Shown here: piece by piece, positions 34,516 through 43,828 of the stretch | How positions within the stretch are numbered: the first letter of the stretch is position 1 | How the letters are laid out: each line of letters starts with the position of its first letter | Assembly: GCF_003480255.1 (NCBI RefSeq) | Contig: NZ_QUIN01000001.1 | Location: forward strand, 124,001-188,000 | DNA: 64,000 nt | DNA from: Erysipelatoclostridium sp. AM42-17 | Lineage (GTDB): Bacteria; Bacillota_I; Bacilli_A; Erysipelotrichales; Coprobacillaceae | Direction of reading: 5' to 3' | Notes under the pieces: generated by a model | Database searches by the model: none | The model's input: only the letters and a program-made list of their open reading frames with translations | Told to the model about the DNA's origin: nothing | Translations under genes and position numbers: made by a program

Positions 34516-36495
34516 TTATTTAATTATTTCTTTCATATTTTTAACAACGTTTTCTACAGTGAACCCATAATGAGTAATCACTTCATTTGCTGGTGCACTC
34601 GCTCCAAATTGATCAATACCCATAGTTTTTCCATCTAAGCCAACATATTTATGCCAACAGAAATCTCTTCCCATTTCAATAGAAAGACGATGACGGATAC
34701 CATTTGGTAAAACAGATTCTTTATAAGCAGGATCTTGTTTATCAAATAATTCCATGCATGGCATTGATACAACACGTACATCAATATTATCTTTTAATAA
34801 TTCTTCTTTAGCTTTCATAGCAAGATTAACTTCACTACCAGAAGCTAAAATAATACCATCAAGTCTGTCTTTTTCATGCCCAATAACATATCCACCATGT
34901 TTAACACCTTCATAGCTACTATTTTCCATTGTTTCTACATTTTGTCTTGTAAGAATTAAAGCAGTTGGACAATCTGTTGTTTCTACAGCAATTTTCCATG
35001 CAGAAGCCATTTCAATAGCATCAGCTGGTCTTATGACTTGAATATCAGGTAAAGATCTAAGCATTGTTAATTGTTCAATTGGTTGATGAGTTGGACCATC
35101 TTCACCAACAGCAATTGAATCATGAGATAATGGTAAAATAATTGGTAATTTCATAATGCTTGCCATACGTAAAGCACCTTTGAAATAATCAGAGAAAACT
35201 AAGAATCCCCCTGAAGAAACTTTTACACCTTTATGTAATGTCATACCATTCAAAATAGCAACCATAGCAAATTCACGAATTCCAAACACTAGATTACGAC
35301 CATCATAATGTTCTGTACTAAAATTGTTTTCACCTTTAATTTGTGTTTTAGTTGATGATGCTAAATCAGCTGTTCCAGACATGAATGTAGGATTTTGTTT
35401 GGCTACCTCTTGAATAATTTCTAATGAAGTATTTCTTGTCGCATCTGAATATCCTTTTTCATATTTCTTTGTAATTTCATCAATATCAAGGTGATAATGT
35501 CCATCAATAGCATCAAATAACTCTTTAGCTAATTCAGGATATTTTTCTTTGTATTGTTTTACAGTACGATTCCACTTGTTGAACTTATTACGTCCACGTT
35601 TAATACATGTATCTTTAAAATCATCATAAACTTCTTCAGGAACATAAAAATCTTCATGATCAAACCCATAAGATAATTTGGCATTTTTACCATCTTCTTG
35701 TCCTAATGGTGAACCATGTACTTTGTTTGTTCCTTGATTTTTAGAACCAAAACCAATTGTAGTATTAACAATAATTAAACTTGGTTTAAAACTTTCCTTT
35801 TTAGCTTTTTTTATTGCTTTATGAATTGAAACAATATCATTTCCATCATCAACTTCTATGACTTGCCATCCACACGCTTCATAACGTTTTTTAACATTTT
35901 CGCTAAATGACATTGATAATGGACCATCTAAAGTGACTTGATTTGCATCATATAAAACAATAAGTTTTCCTAAAGATAAGTGTCCAGCAATTGAAGCAGC
36001 TTCATAAGTTACCCCTTCTTGCATATCTCCATCACCACATAAAACATATGTATAATGATTAACAATATCTAAATCTTCTTTATTATATTTTGTTGCTAAA
36101 AACTTCTCAGCCATTGCCATTCCTGTTGCCATTGGAATACCTTGTCCAAGTGGTCCAGAAGAAGCATCTACCCCATCAGTCATACCATGTTCAGGATGTC
36201 CAGGAGTGTTAGAACCCCATTGTCTAAATTGTTTTAAATCATCAATTGAAATTTGATAACCAGATAAATGCAATAATGAATATAATAATGCCGAAGCATG
36301 ACCTGATGCTAAAACAAAACGATCACGGTTAAACCAATTAGCTTCCTTATGATAAAAATTCATTTCTTTTGTAAATAAAGTATATAAAGCAGGTGCAGAT
36401 CCAAGAACCATTCCAGGATGCCCAGAATTGGCTTTATTAATTGTATCAATACCTAAACTTCTAATCGTTGCTATAGATAAATTTGACGTGTCCAT
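34516..36495 (-). CDS. tkt: Transketolase
   Basis: 659 residues. TPP-binding GDGDMQEGVTYEAASIAGHL, NSGHPGMVLGSAP near the N-terminus, FGIREFAMVAILNGM with the catalytic Glu and HDSIAVGEDGPTHQPIEQL. It moves two-carbon units in the pentose phosphate pathway. ATG 36495 follows AAGGGAG; upstream in-frame codons to 36564 run through the promoter and are rejected. ynzC precedes it, as in Bacillus, but a promoter lies between them. Confidence 0.94.
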   Translation of the reverse strand: MDTSNLSIATIRSLGIDTINKANSGHPGMVLGSAPALYTLFTKEMNFYHKEANWFNRDRFVLASGHASALLYSLLHLSGYQISIDDLKQFRQWGSNTPGHPEHGMTDGVDASSGPLGQGIPMATGMAMAEKFLATKYNKEDLDIVNHYTYVLCGDGDMQEGVTYEAASIAGHLSLGKLIVLYDANQVTLDGPLSMSFSENVKKRYEACGWQVIEVDDGNDIVSIHKAIKKAKKESFKPSLIIVNTTIGFGSKNQGTNKVHGSPLGQEDGKNAKLSYGFDHEDFYVPEEVYDDFKDTCIKRGRNKFNKWNRTVKQYKEKYPELAKELFDAIDGHYHLDIDEITKKYEKGYSDATRNTSLEIIQEVAKQNPTFMSGTADLASSTKTQIKGENNFSTEHYDGRNLVFGIREFAMVAILNGMTLHKGVKVSSGGFLVFSDYFKGALRMASIMKLPIILPLSHDSIAVGEDGPTHQPIEQLTMLRSLPDIQVIRPADAIEMASAWKIAVETTDCPTALILTRQNVETMENSSYEGVKHGGYVIGHEKDRLDGIILASGSEVNLAMKAKEELLKDNIDVRVVSMPCMELFDKQDPAYKESVLPNGIRHRLSIEMGRDFCWHKYVGLDGKTMGIDQFGASAPANEVITHYGFTVENVVKNMKEIIK

Positions 36496-36529
36496 TCCAT
36501 AATCTCCCTTTTTAATAAAACTAAATCTT

Positions 36530-36557
36530 ATTATACACATTTCGACATAAAAAACAA
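36530..36557 (-). promoter_or_regulatory. tkt promoter with a Spo0A-box core in the spacer
   Basis: Minus strand TTGTTT (36552-36557), a 16-base spacer and TATAAT (36530-36535). The spacer contains TGTCGAA (36541-36547, minus strand), the exact seven-base core of the 0A box. A site between -35 and -10 would act as a repressor site. A chance match is possible. Confidence 0.5.
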
Positions 36558-36580
36558 GGCACAAATCAGTGAATTCATGC

Positions 36581-36805
36581 CTAGTTTAAATGCTTTGTTT
36601 TTTTATGAGGAGTCACATCATTCCCCTTTTCATCAACAACTTTTACATTACTTAATTGTTGTTTAAATCCCGCACGGAATGCCTTAAGATATTGAGCTCT
36701 TAGTTCTTTTTGCTCATCTAGTTCTTCCTCAGTAATTGTTCCTTCTTTTTTCTTTTTAGCTAATTCATTAATTCTTGAAATTAACTTTTGATCTATTTCA
36801 GCCAT
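36581..36805 (-). CDS. ynzC: DUF896 protein YnzC (UPF0291)
   Basis: 74 residues. ISRINELAKKKKEGTITEEE and EQKELRAQYLKAFRAGFKQQL are the signature of this helical-hairpin family, which is of unknown function and in Bacillus belongs to the lexA/yneA region. It precedes tkt by 85 bases. RBS AAAAGGAG precedes ATG 36805. A structured RNA ends about 20 bases upstream. Confidence 0.93.
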   Translation of the reverse strand: MAEIDQKLISRINELAKKKKEGTITEEELDEQKELRAQYLKAFRAGFKQQLSNVKVVDEKGNDVTPHKKTKHLN

Positions 36806-36825
36806 AGTTATAATCTCCTTTTAAT

Positions 36826-36978
36826 AAAAAACTAGAGAGTTTGTTAGATTATCCCTGGTATGTGCAGGTGGGCACCTTTAAATAATTTTAGGATTCCTAT
36901 TCTTGACAGGCTTTCAACACCATTATTTAGATCAGGTTCCCTTATCTAATTTGTAGGAAATTTATTATACTCTCTAGC
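36826..36978 (-). ncRNA. Structured RNA of about 153 nt upstream of ynzC, 6S-like rod (identity open)
   Basis: A TATAAT on the minus strand (36985-36990) predicts a start at G 36978. The transcript begins with CTAGAGAGT (36969-36977), which pairs exactly with ACTCTCTAG (36832-36840), followed by TTTTTT. Inside, TTAGAT pairs with either of two ATCTAA copies, TAAATAAT pairs with ATTATTTA, and the 3' side carries the hairpin AGGTGCCCACCT. End-to-end pairing, an open middle with a 3'-side hairpin and a terminator in the closing stem resemble 6S RNA. A regulatory leader of ynzC-tkt is the alternative. No known riboswitch matches fully. Confidence 0.6.
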
Positions 36979-37022
36979 ATTGGTATTATACCATAGAAAA
37001 TATTTTAATAAACATCTTTCAT

Positions 37023-38300
37023 TTATTTTTTTACAATAAACGTTGATGTATACTTTAAATCAAAATACTTCATAACACTATAAATATCTTCAAGTTGAAT
37101 TGTTGAAATAATGTCAACAATATCTAACGAAATAATACCCTCAAAATAATAACGACTAAATAAGTTTGCAATCGCCTCAGGACTATTATAAACATTTATA
37201 AAATTGCCGATATTTTTTCTTTTTATTCTTTCAAAATCTTCTAAATTGAATTTAATATCTTTAATATGTTCAATAAAATCATAAATTTGATCTTTAAGTT
37301 CAAGATAACGATCTTGATCTCCGCCCATTTGAATAAATGCATAGTCTCTTTCTTGTGTAAAGTTTGCACTGAAAGAATCATTAATGATTCCTTTTTCTAA
37401 CCATTCGTTATATAATTTTGAACTTTTAGAAAATAATAAATCAAACAGGATATTTAATGACAATTCTCTTTTTAACTTTTCTAGGGGTGTTTTTAATTGT
37501 TCGTTAACTTTTATTGAAACAATAATCTTACTCATTTCAACATCCATTGTTTTTTCAACTAACGGTGTTTTAATATCTAATGGTTCTTTTATTTCACGTC
37601 GTACAATAGGTTGAGGTAAATCAAAATGTTTTTTATTTTGATTGTCTATGATAAGTTTCATTGTGACATGAGGATCAATATTTCCGACAACAAAAAGCAT
37701 CATATTATTGGGATGATAAAATGTTTTATAACATGTTTCCAACATTTCTTTAGTCGTTCTATTTACCGTTTCTACTGTTCCAGCAATATCCTTTGCTACC
37801 GGATGATTTTGATAAAGGTTTTCAATTGACCCAAAATAGACTCTCCAATCAGGATCATCATCATACATTTTTATTTCTTGACCAATGATTCCTTTTTCTT
37901 TCTCTACACTTTTATCAGTAATAGCTAATTCTTGAACAAAATCTAATAAGAGTTCAACACATTCATTTTCATGAGAAGTCGTTGAAAACAAATAAGCAGT
38001 ACGACTAGATGATGTAAAAGCATTAGAACTTGCTCCTAGTAAAGCAAATTTGTCGGCTGCATCACCATCTTTCATATCAAACATTTTATGTTCAAGAAAG
38101 TGAGCAACACCATCTTCAACAGTTATCATCTTATTTTCACCAAGAGGTATAAAAGTGGTATCAACTGAACCAAAACGAGTAGAAAATAATCCATAAGTTT
38201 TTTCAAAGCCAACTTTAGGCAGTAAATATACTTCTAGACCATTATCAAGTTTTTCATGATATAAAGTTTCTTTTAATGTTTGGTAATATAATTCTTCCAT
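37023..38300 (-). CDS. ymfH: M16-family peptidase-like protein YmfH
   Basis: 425 residues. The inverted zinc motif HFLEH (about residues 68-72) with a downstream Glu region (EKGIIGQEI) marks the catalytic partner of an M16 pair. The neighbour at 38300 is the non-catalytic partner. In Bacillus ymfF-ymfH follow spoIIIE, as here; the pair has been linked by annotation to EF-P modification, though its substrate is uncertain. The start overlaps the ymfF stop by one base. Confidence 0.88.
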   Translation of the reverse strand: MEELYYQTLKETLYHEKLDNGLEVYLLPKVGFEKTYGLFSTRFGSVDTTFIPLGENKMITVEDGVAHFLEHKMFDMKDGDAADKFALLGASSNAFTSSSRTAYLFSTTSHENECVELLLDFVQELAITDKSVEKEKGIIGQEIKMYDDDPDWRVYFGSIENLYQNHPVAKDIAGTVETVNRTTKEMLETCYKTFYHPNNMMLFVVGNIDPHVTMKLIIDNQNKKHFDLPQPIVRREIKEPLDIKTPLVEKTMDVEMSKIIVSIKVNEQLKTPLEKLKRELSLNILFDLLFSKSSKLYNEWLEKGIINDSFSANFTQERDYAFIQMGGDQDRYLELKDQIYDFIEHIKDIKFNLEDFERIKRKNIGNFINVYNSPEAIANLFSRYYFEGIISLDIVDIISTIQLEDIYSVMKYFDLKYTSTFIVKK

Positions 38301-39562
38301 TATTCACTTCTCCCTGTTAATAAGAAAATTGTATCTAATTTCATTGTACCAGCAATAGCCATGATTTCTTCTTTAGTTACAGCCATTAATTTGCTCAAAT
38401 ATTCATCATCCGTTTCTTCTTTACCAGTAATATCTCGATTATATAATAAAGAAATCATACTTAAAGATTCATCTTTAGAACGTGTCAAAGCATTTTTTAG
38501 CATACCTTTTATAATATCTAATTCCTCATCACTAAACTTTCCTTGTTGAATTAATTTAAGTTGTTCATCAATAAGTTCTCTTGTCTTTTGATAATCTTTT
38601 CTTTCAATCCCAGCATTAACAATGACAATACCATTAAACGCATCATAACTAGAAGAAATATAATAACATAATGAATGTTGTTCTCTAACAACTTTAAATA
38701 ATTTTGATTGACTAAAGCCACCAAACAAAGCATTGAACACAGTCGTAGCATAATGATTATGTGACATGAATTCACTGTCTATTTGATAACCTATATTTAA
38801 TTTAGATTGTGTAATATCTTGTTCTTCAATGATTTCTTGAATATCATTACGGTATACTTGATAATGATAAGAAGTGTCATAAGTATGATTTTGTTCAGGC
38901 AATGTCAAGTATTGCTCAAATAAGCTAACAATAGAATCATCAATATCCCCTACAACATAAAGATGTTTATGATCCTCCATTAAACATTGCTTGAAATAAG
39001 CAAACAACTCTTCATTAGTTATTGCATCAAGTTCTTCAAGATAGCCACTAGTAGAAATACCTAATGGTTGATCTTTTCCCATATATTCAAATAGTTTTTC
39101 TAAACTATAAGAAAATTTGTCATCTTTTTGAACAATTAAGCGTTCTTTTAATTCTCTTTTTTTAATTTCAAACATTTGTTCATTAAAAAGATGGTTCATT
39201 GCATTAGGGTGATTTAAAACATCATTCAACATTTGGATTTGTTGCGTTAACAAATCCTCTTGATAAGGCAAGTATTCTTGATTAATACAAATGCTATTCA
39301 TATTAATAATATGACTTTTTCCTTTAGATGTTACACTTGTCCCATATTTCATACCATATAAATTTTCTAAAAATTTCGAAAACTCTTGTGTGGATGGATA
39401 TTTTTGTGTTCCTGTAACAAGCATAAAAGAAAGTAAAGTTCTTTTTGTTACTGTTTTTAAATCTAATTTGTTTTGTAATTTTAATGAAATTGTAATATTT
39501 TTAAACTTTGTTGTTGGTATCAAATGTAACTGATACCCTTTCATCATATAATTTTTTTCCAT
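38300..39562 (-). CDS. ymfF: M16-family inactive partner YmfF
   Basis: 420 residues with the M16 fold (TKRTLLSFMLVTGTQKYPSTQEF in place of the zinc site; no HxxEH). The C-terminal half has SEFMSHNHYATTVFNALFGG and KVVREQHSLCYYISSSYDAF, typical of M16 peptidases. Such inactive halves form the chamber with the active subunit, here YmfH. ATG 39562 follows AAAGGAG; TTG 39580 is rejected. Confidence 0.88.
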   Translation of the reverse strand: MEKNYMMKGYQLHLIPTTKFKNITISLKLQNKLDLKTVTKRTLLSFMLVTGTQKYPSTQEFSKFLENLYGMKYGTSVTSKGKSHIINMNSICINQEYLPYQEDLLTQQIQMLNDVLNHPNAMNHLFNEQMFEIKKRELKERLIVQKDDKFSYSLEKLFEYMGKDQPLGISTSGYLEELDAITNEELFAYFKQCLMEDHKHLYVVGDIDDSIVSLFEQYLTLPEQNHTYDTSYHYQVYRNDIQEIIEEQDITQSKLNIGYQIDSEFMSHNHYATTVFNALFGGFSQSKLFKVVREQHSLCYYISSSYDAFNGIVIVNAGIERKDYQKTRELIDEQLKLIQQGKFSDEELDIIKGMLKNALTRSKDESLSMISLLYNRDITGKEETDDEYLSKLMAVTKEEIMAIAGTMKLDTIFLLTGRSE

Positions 39563-39610
39563 AAATACTCCTTTAAACAAACATTATTATACACCATTAT
39601 TCATTATTTT

Positions 39611-39642
39611 AAAAAATGATAGAACCAATTCTATCATTTTTT
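39611..39642 (-). terminator. Terminator of spoIIIE/ftsK
   Basis: Perfect 14-bp stem AAAAAATGATAGAA (39611-39624) and TTCTATCATTTTTT (39629-39642), loop CCAA. It overlaps the stop codon of the upstream gene. Confidence 0.92.
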
Positions 39643-41917
39643 AAATATCTTCTTCACTATAACCACGAATATAGACTTCACGTGGCTTTGAGCCGATTTG
39701 AGGTCCAATGACGCCATCACTTTCTAATTGATCAATAATTCTTGCTGCCTTATTATAACCTATTCTAAATTGCCTTTGTAATAATGATGTGCTTGCTTTT
39801 TGCGCTTTAATAACAAAAGCACGACACATTTCATATTCTTCATCTTCAGCTTCTTCTTTAGCTAAATTAGCAGATAGCGTAGGTTTAACATTGACATATT
39901 TTTCATCATACTGAACTGCCTGTTGATTTGTAACATGATAGACAATAGCCTGCACTTCTTCATCGGTAACAAACGCACCTTGAACACGTACCGGAGAAGA
40001 AGAACCCATTGGTGAAAATAACATATCACCCTTTCCAAGAAGTTTTTCAGCACCAGAGCAATCAAGAATAGTACGAGAATCAATACTAGAAGAAACAGCA
40101 AAAGCAATACGTGAAGGAATATTAGCTTTAATTACACCTGTAATGATATCGGTTGATGGTCTTTGGGTTGCAACAATCAAATGAATTCCAGCTGCCCTTG
40201 CAAGTTGGGCAATACGCATAATGCAATCTTCAACATCTTTACTTGCAACCATCATTAAGTCAGCAACCTCATCTAAAATAACAACAATGTAAGGTAATTT
40301 TTCAAGTTCATCATTTTTGTTATTTTCAACATATTGATTATACATTTCAATCTTTTTAACATTGGCTTTTGTAAACAAGTCATAGCGTCTTTCCATCTCA
40401 GCCACGACTTCTCGTAAAGTAGCTGCCGCTTTTTTGGGATCAGTTACAACAGGCGCCAATAAATGAGGAATACCATTATAATTAGATAACTCAACTTTTT
40501 TTGGATCAACCAAAATCAGTTTTACTTCATCTGGCTTAGCCCTCATTAAAATACTACAAATAATTGTATTAACACACACAGATTTACCCGATCCCGTTGC
40601 CCCAGCTATCAATAAATGTGGCATTTTATTTAATTCAGCATAGATGGCTTTGCCACTAATATCTTTTCCTAAAGGAACCAAAAGTTTATTATCCCTTAAA
40701 TTGGCAGGAATATCTTTAAAAACCTCTTTAAAAGTAACCATAGAAGGCACAAGATTTGGAATTTCTACACCAATCGCTGACTTTCCAGGAATAGGTGCTT
40801 CAATACGAATATCACGTGCCGCAAGAGCTAGTTTAATATCATCTTGCAGCTGCATAATCCGATTGACCCTTGTTCCAGTTTCTAATCTTAATTCATATTT
40901 AGTAACCGAAGGTCCAATAAAAATATTGCTGATGCTCGCATGAACCCCAAATTCTTTTAGAACATCTCGCAATTTTTCTGCATTATCTAAAGCGTGTGTC
41001 TTATTTTCACCATTTTTCTTGTTTGGTATTGTTTGCAATAATGAAAGAGATGGCAAACGATATTTTCCTGTTTTTTTAGGTTGTGGTTTTTCTTCAACGA
41101 CTTCTTCCTGTAATTCTTCTTTGTCTTTAATATCTAAAGAATTTGACTCTTCATTATAAGCAAAAGTTGTTGGCAAATCCTGATCCTCTTCATTAAATTG
41201 ATCTAAATGAGGTTCTTCCAGTTTATTAATTTCATTGTTTTCTTGTATAGAATCTGTTTCTTGATTTTCATCTTCAAAATAGTCTTCAGGGAAAAAGGAT
41301 GATTGATCTTCTTTTTTCTTTGAAAAGAATTCTTTAAAAATACTCTTTCCTTTATATGTATCATGTTGAGAATCTTTTTTTTGTAACAATGATTTCCCTT
41401 TATGTGTTTTTTTATACTGTACATAATAACGGCTAAAAATCAATGTCATCCCAATTAATAAAATAAGTACTGCTGCGATCATAGCTCCTGCATAGTCAAA
41501 AAGCATACTTAAAACACCATATAAAACAGCGCCTATTAATCCTCCTCTATTTAAAGGAATAGTTTTAATATATACTTGAATGACTTGAATTCCTGTATTG
41601 CCATCTTGATTAATATTCATCATGACTAATATTCCAATTAAAGCCATATAAAAACCAACAGCCTTTGGAGTAGAGAAGGAAGGCAAAGTCGCACCATAAA
41701 CAACATAAACACTTAAAGCAACAAATAAAGAATAAATAATGCCGTAGAAGTTACCAAATAAATAACGAACAACAAAATCTAATTTTTCGCCTACTATTCC
41801 TAACTTTAAAGCTGCGATAATAATTAAAAATAAGCAAACCGAAGCAATAATACGTGTTCTTAATTCTTCACTAATCTGTTCTTGCTTTGATTTTTTCTTA
41901 CGTTTTGTCTTTGCCAT
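39641..41917 (-). CDS. spoIIIE: DNA translocase FtsK/SpoIIIE
   Basis: 758 residues. Four N-terminal membrane helices (about 25-165), a Glu/Asp-rich linker, then the RecA-like motor with Walker A GATGSGKSVCVNTI and Walker B YIVVILDEVADLMM, and a C-terminal gamma winged helix (QLESDGVIGPQIGSKPREV) that reads polar DNA sequences. It pumps DNA into the forespore or through the division septum. Position before ymfF-ymfH and after an RNase J gene is that of Bacillus spoIIIE (ymfA-spoIIIE-ymfF-ymfH). Confidence 0.93.
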   Translation of the reverse strand: MAKTKRKKKSKQEQISEELRTRIIASVCLFLIIIAALKLGIVGEKLDFVVRYLFGNFYGIIYSLFVALSVYVVYGATLPSFSTPKAVGFYMALIGILVMMNINQDGNTGIQVIQVYIKTIPLNRGGLIGAVLYGVLSMLFDYAGAMIAAVLILLIGMTLIFSRYYVQYKKTHKGKSLLQKKDSQHDTYKGKSIFKEFFSKKKEDQSSFFPEDYFEDENQETDSIQENNEINKLEEPHLDQFNEEDQDLPTTFAYNEESNSLDIKDKEELQEEVVEEKPQPKKTGKYRLPSLSLLQTIPNKKNGENKTHALDNAEKLRDVLKEFGVHASISNIFIGPSVTKYELRLETGTRVNRIMQLQDDIKLALAARDIRIEAPIPGKSAIGVEIPNLVPSMVTFKEVFKDIPANLRDNKLLVPLGKDISGKAIYAELNKMPHLLIAGATGSGKSVCVNTIICSILMRAKPDEVKLILVDPKKVELSNYNGIPHLLAPVVTDPKKAAATLREVVAEMERRYDLFTKANVKKIEMYNQYVENNKNDELEKLPYIVVILDEVADLMMVASKDVEDCIMRIAQLARAAGIHLIVATQRPSTDIITGVIKANIPSRIAFAVSSSIDSRTILDCSGAEKLLGKGDMLFSPMGSSSPVRVQGAFVTDEEVQAIVYHVTNQQAVQYDEKYVNVKPTLSANLAKEEAEDEEYEMCRAFVIKAQKASTSLLQRQFRIGYNKAARIIDQLESDGVIGPQIGSKPREVYIRGYSEEDI

Positions 41918-41987
41918 TATCTTCCCTCCTTTAGTTGTATATTATATCGTATAAGTACATAATCGTCAAAATAAGGTTACATCATAA

Positions 41988-42012
41988 AATGCACCATTAT
42001 TAATGGTGCATT
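41988..42012 (-). terminator. Terminator of the RNase J gene
   Basis: AATGCACCAT (41988-41997) and ATGGTGCATT (42003-42012), loop of 5; on the minus strand followed by TTTATG. The T run is short. Confidence 0.7.
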
Positions 42013-42018
42013 AACACA

Positions 42019-43713
42019 TTATACTTCAATAACTATTGGTAAAATGACAGGTTTTTTCCCTGTTTCTTTAGTAATAAATTTATTTGTTTTTTCTTTAATT
42101 GTCTGACGTACCTCAACGACTTCCAATTCTGGATTTTTTTCTAAATCTTTAATACATGTTTCAGCAATATCAATAATTCCTTTAATAATATTTTCAGAGT
42201 CTTTTAGATAAACAAATCCTCGAGTCTGTACATCTGTATTAGCTATAATTTTCTTTGTTTTACTGTCGATTGTCACACCAATAATAACAACACCATCATT
42301 TGATAATTGGATACGATCATCAATGACTTTTGCTCCGACATCACCAACACCAATACCATCGATCATTACATCTTCAATTTCAAAAGTATCTCGATAATCT
42401 TCTAATTTACCACCTTTAAATGAAATGCGTTCTCCATTATCAATGATAATGATATGATCATCTTTAATATTCATTCCTCTTGCAATATCACCACAAGCAA
42501 TAAAGTGTTGATACTCTCCTTTGATTGGAATAAAATATTTTGGTTTAAAAATTTGAATAATCACTTTAATATCTTCTTGACTAGCATGCATTGAATAAAG
42601 TTCTTTGTTTTTTAATACATGTATTTTAGAATCTGTTTTATATAACTCATTGATAGCTTTGTTTGCAATCTTTTCTGTTCCGGGTAATACCGGAGATGCA
42701 ACAACAAAGGTATCAGTATCCTTTAATTTTAAATATTCATCACCACCATCAATGATATCACAAATATCATGATAAATACGTCTAGGACTACCACTTAATA
42801 AAATAACTAAACGATCATTCAATTCTTCTTTAGCAATATCTGTAGAAAAAGCAATAAGTTTTTTAGGAATCGAGATAACCGCTTTTTTTAACTGCTGTCC
42901 AATACGAACAATACTATTCGTACTATCATATTTATCACGTCCATAAAAAACAATACGACGATTATATTTTTTAGCTAATTCAACAATTTCTTTACTTCTA
43001 AAAATATTTTGCGCATAACTAGAAATAATAATTCTTCCTTCACTATCTTCAAAATCTTGTTCTATTTGTGAAGTAAGTTTATGTTTTGGCGAAGTATAAC
43101 CATCATTTTTAGCATATGATGATTCACATAATAAAGCCAATACACCTTTTTTTCCAATTTCCATCATTTTTTGAATATCACATCCAAAACCTTCAGGAGC
43201 TCCAAAATCAATAATAAATTCTCCACCATAAACAATGTAACCTCTATTTGTCCATAAAGCGACACCAACGCTTCCAGGAATAGAATGTGTTACTGGAAAA
43301 AATTCTACAGGAACCCCTGCGATTTCAATTGAATCATTACGTTTTACTCGATTCAATTGATATTTTGTCTTGCTTCTTGTTTTCTTTTGATAACGATGTA
43401 TCATTTGTTCAATTAAATCAGCTGTTAGATTAGGTGCATAAATAGGTACATTAATTTCCTCTAATAAATAAGGTAAAGCCATCATCACATCATCATGTCC
43501 ATGAGTAATAATTACCGCAACAATTTTATCTTTATTATCTTTTAAATAATCAAAACTAGGAATAATGATATCTACTCCAAGCTTATCCACTTCTGGAAAA
43601 CGATGTCCTGCATCTATAATAAATATCTTTTCATTAATTTCTATACAATACATACTCTTACCCATTTCAGCTTGACCACCCATAGGCAAGATTTTAACAA
43701 CATCTTTTTTCAT
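42019..43713 (-). CDS. rnjB: Ribonuclease J homolog with degenerate metal site (RnjB-like)
   Basis: 564 residues with the full RNase J layout: metallo-beta-lactamase, beta-CASP and C-terminal domains. The ligand motif HxHxDH reads HGHDDV (residues 71-76, last His replaced by Val), the bridging Asp is Glu165 in VYGGEF, and the His of PIHGE is Lys398 in IPIKGE; His143 and His376 remain. Weak or inactive J2 subunits that work with an active J1 are known in other Firmicutes. Synteny rnjB-spoIIIE supports this role. J1 must lie elsewhere. Confidence 0.88.
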   Translation of the reverse strand: MKKDVVKILPMGGQAEMGKSMYCIEINEKIFIIDAGHRFPEVDKLGVDIIIPSFDYLKDNKDKIVAVIITHGHDDVMMALPYLLEEINVPIYAPNLTADLIEQMIHRYQKKTRSKTKYQLNRVKRNDSIEIAGVPVEFFPVTHSIPGSVGVALWTNRGYIVYGGEFIIDFGAPEGFGCDIQKMMEIGKKGVLALLCESSYAKNDGYTSPKHKLTSQIEQDFEDSEGRIIISSYAQNIFRSKEIVELAKKYNRRIVFYGRDKYDSTNSIVRIGQQLKKAVISIPKKLIAFSTDIAKEELNDRLVILLSGSPRRIYHDICDIIDGGDEYLKLKDTDTFVVASPVLPGTEKIANKAINELYKTDSKIHVLKNKELYSMHASQEDIKVIIQIFKPKYFIPIKGEYQHFIACGDIARGMNIKDDHIIIIDNGERISFKGGKLEDYRDTFEIEDVMIDGIGVGDVGAKVIDDRIQLSNDGVVIIGVTIDSKTKKIIANTDVQTRGFVYLKDSENIIKGIIDIAETCIKDLEKNPELEVVEVRQTIKEKTNKFITKETGKKPVILPIVIEV

Positions 43714-43828
43714 TTCTACCTCCTATTTCATTTTTTTATGATTCTTTACAGTGCGTTTATTCTAACATAAAGTTAATCAGTTTGCTAACTCTTTATTTAT
43801 TGTAACAAATAAATCAAAAAAGAAAAAG

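Noticed and set aside
36900..36960. GAACCTGATCT followed by TAATG and TAGGAA on the minus strand resembles the TPP riboswitch thi-box, and tkt needs TPP.
   Set aside because: The CTGAGA half of the aptamer is missing, the P5 helix does not form, and only 17 bases separate the P1 strand from the box. I keep it as an unidentified structured RNA.
40644..40943. Open reading frame antisense to spoIIIE (99 codons).
   Set aside because: It lies fully inside a well-supported gene, has no ribosome binding site and no family resemblance. The same holds for other antisense frames inside purF, parE, ymfH, recN and the PFL gene.
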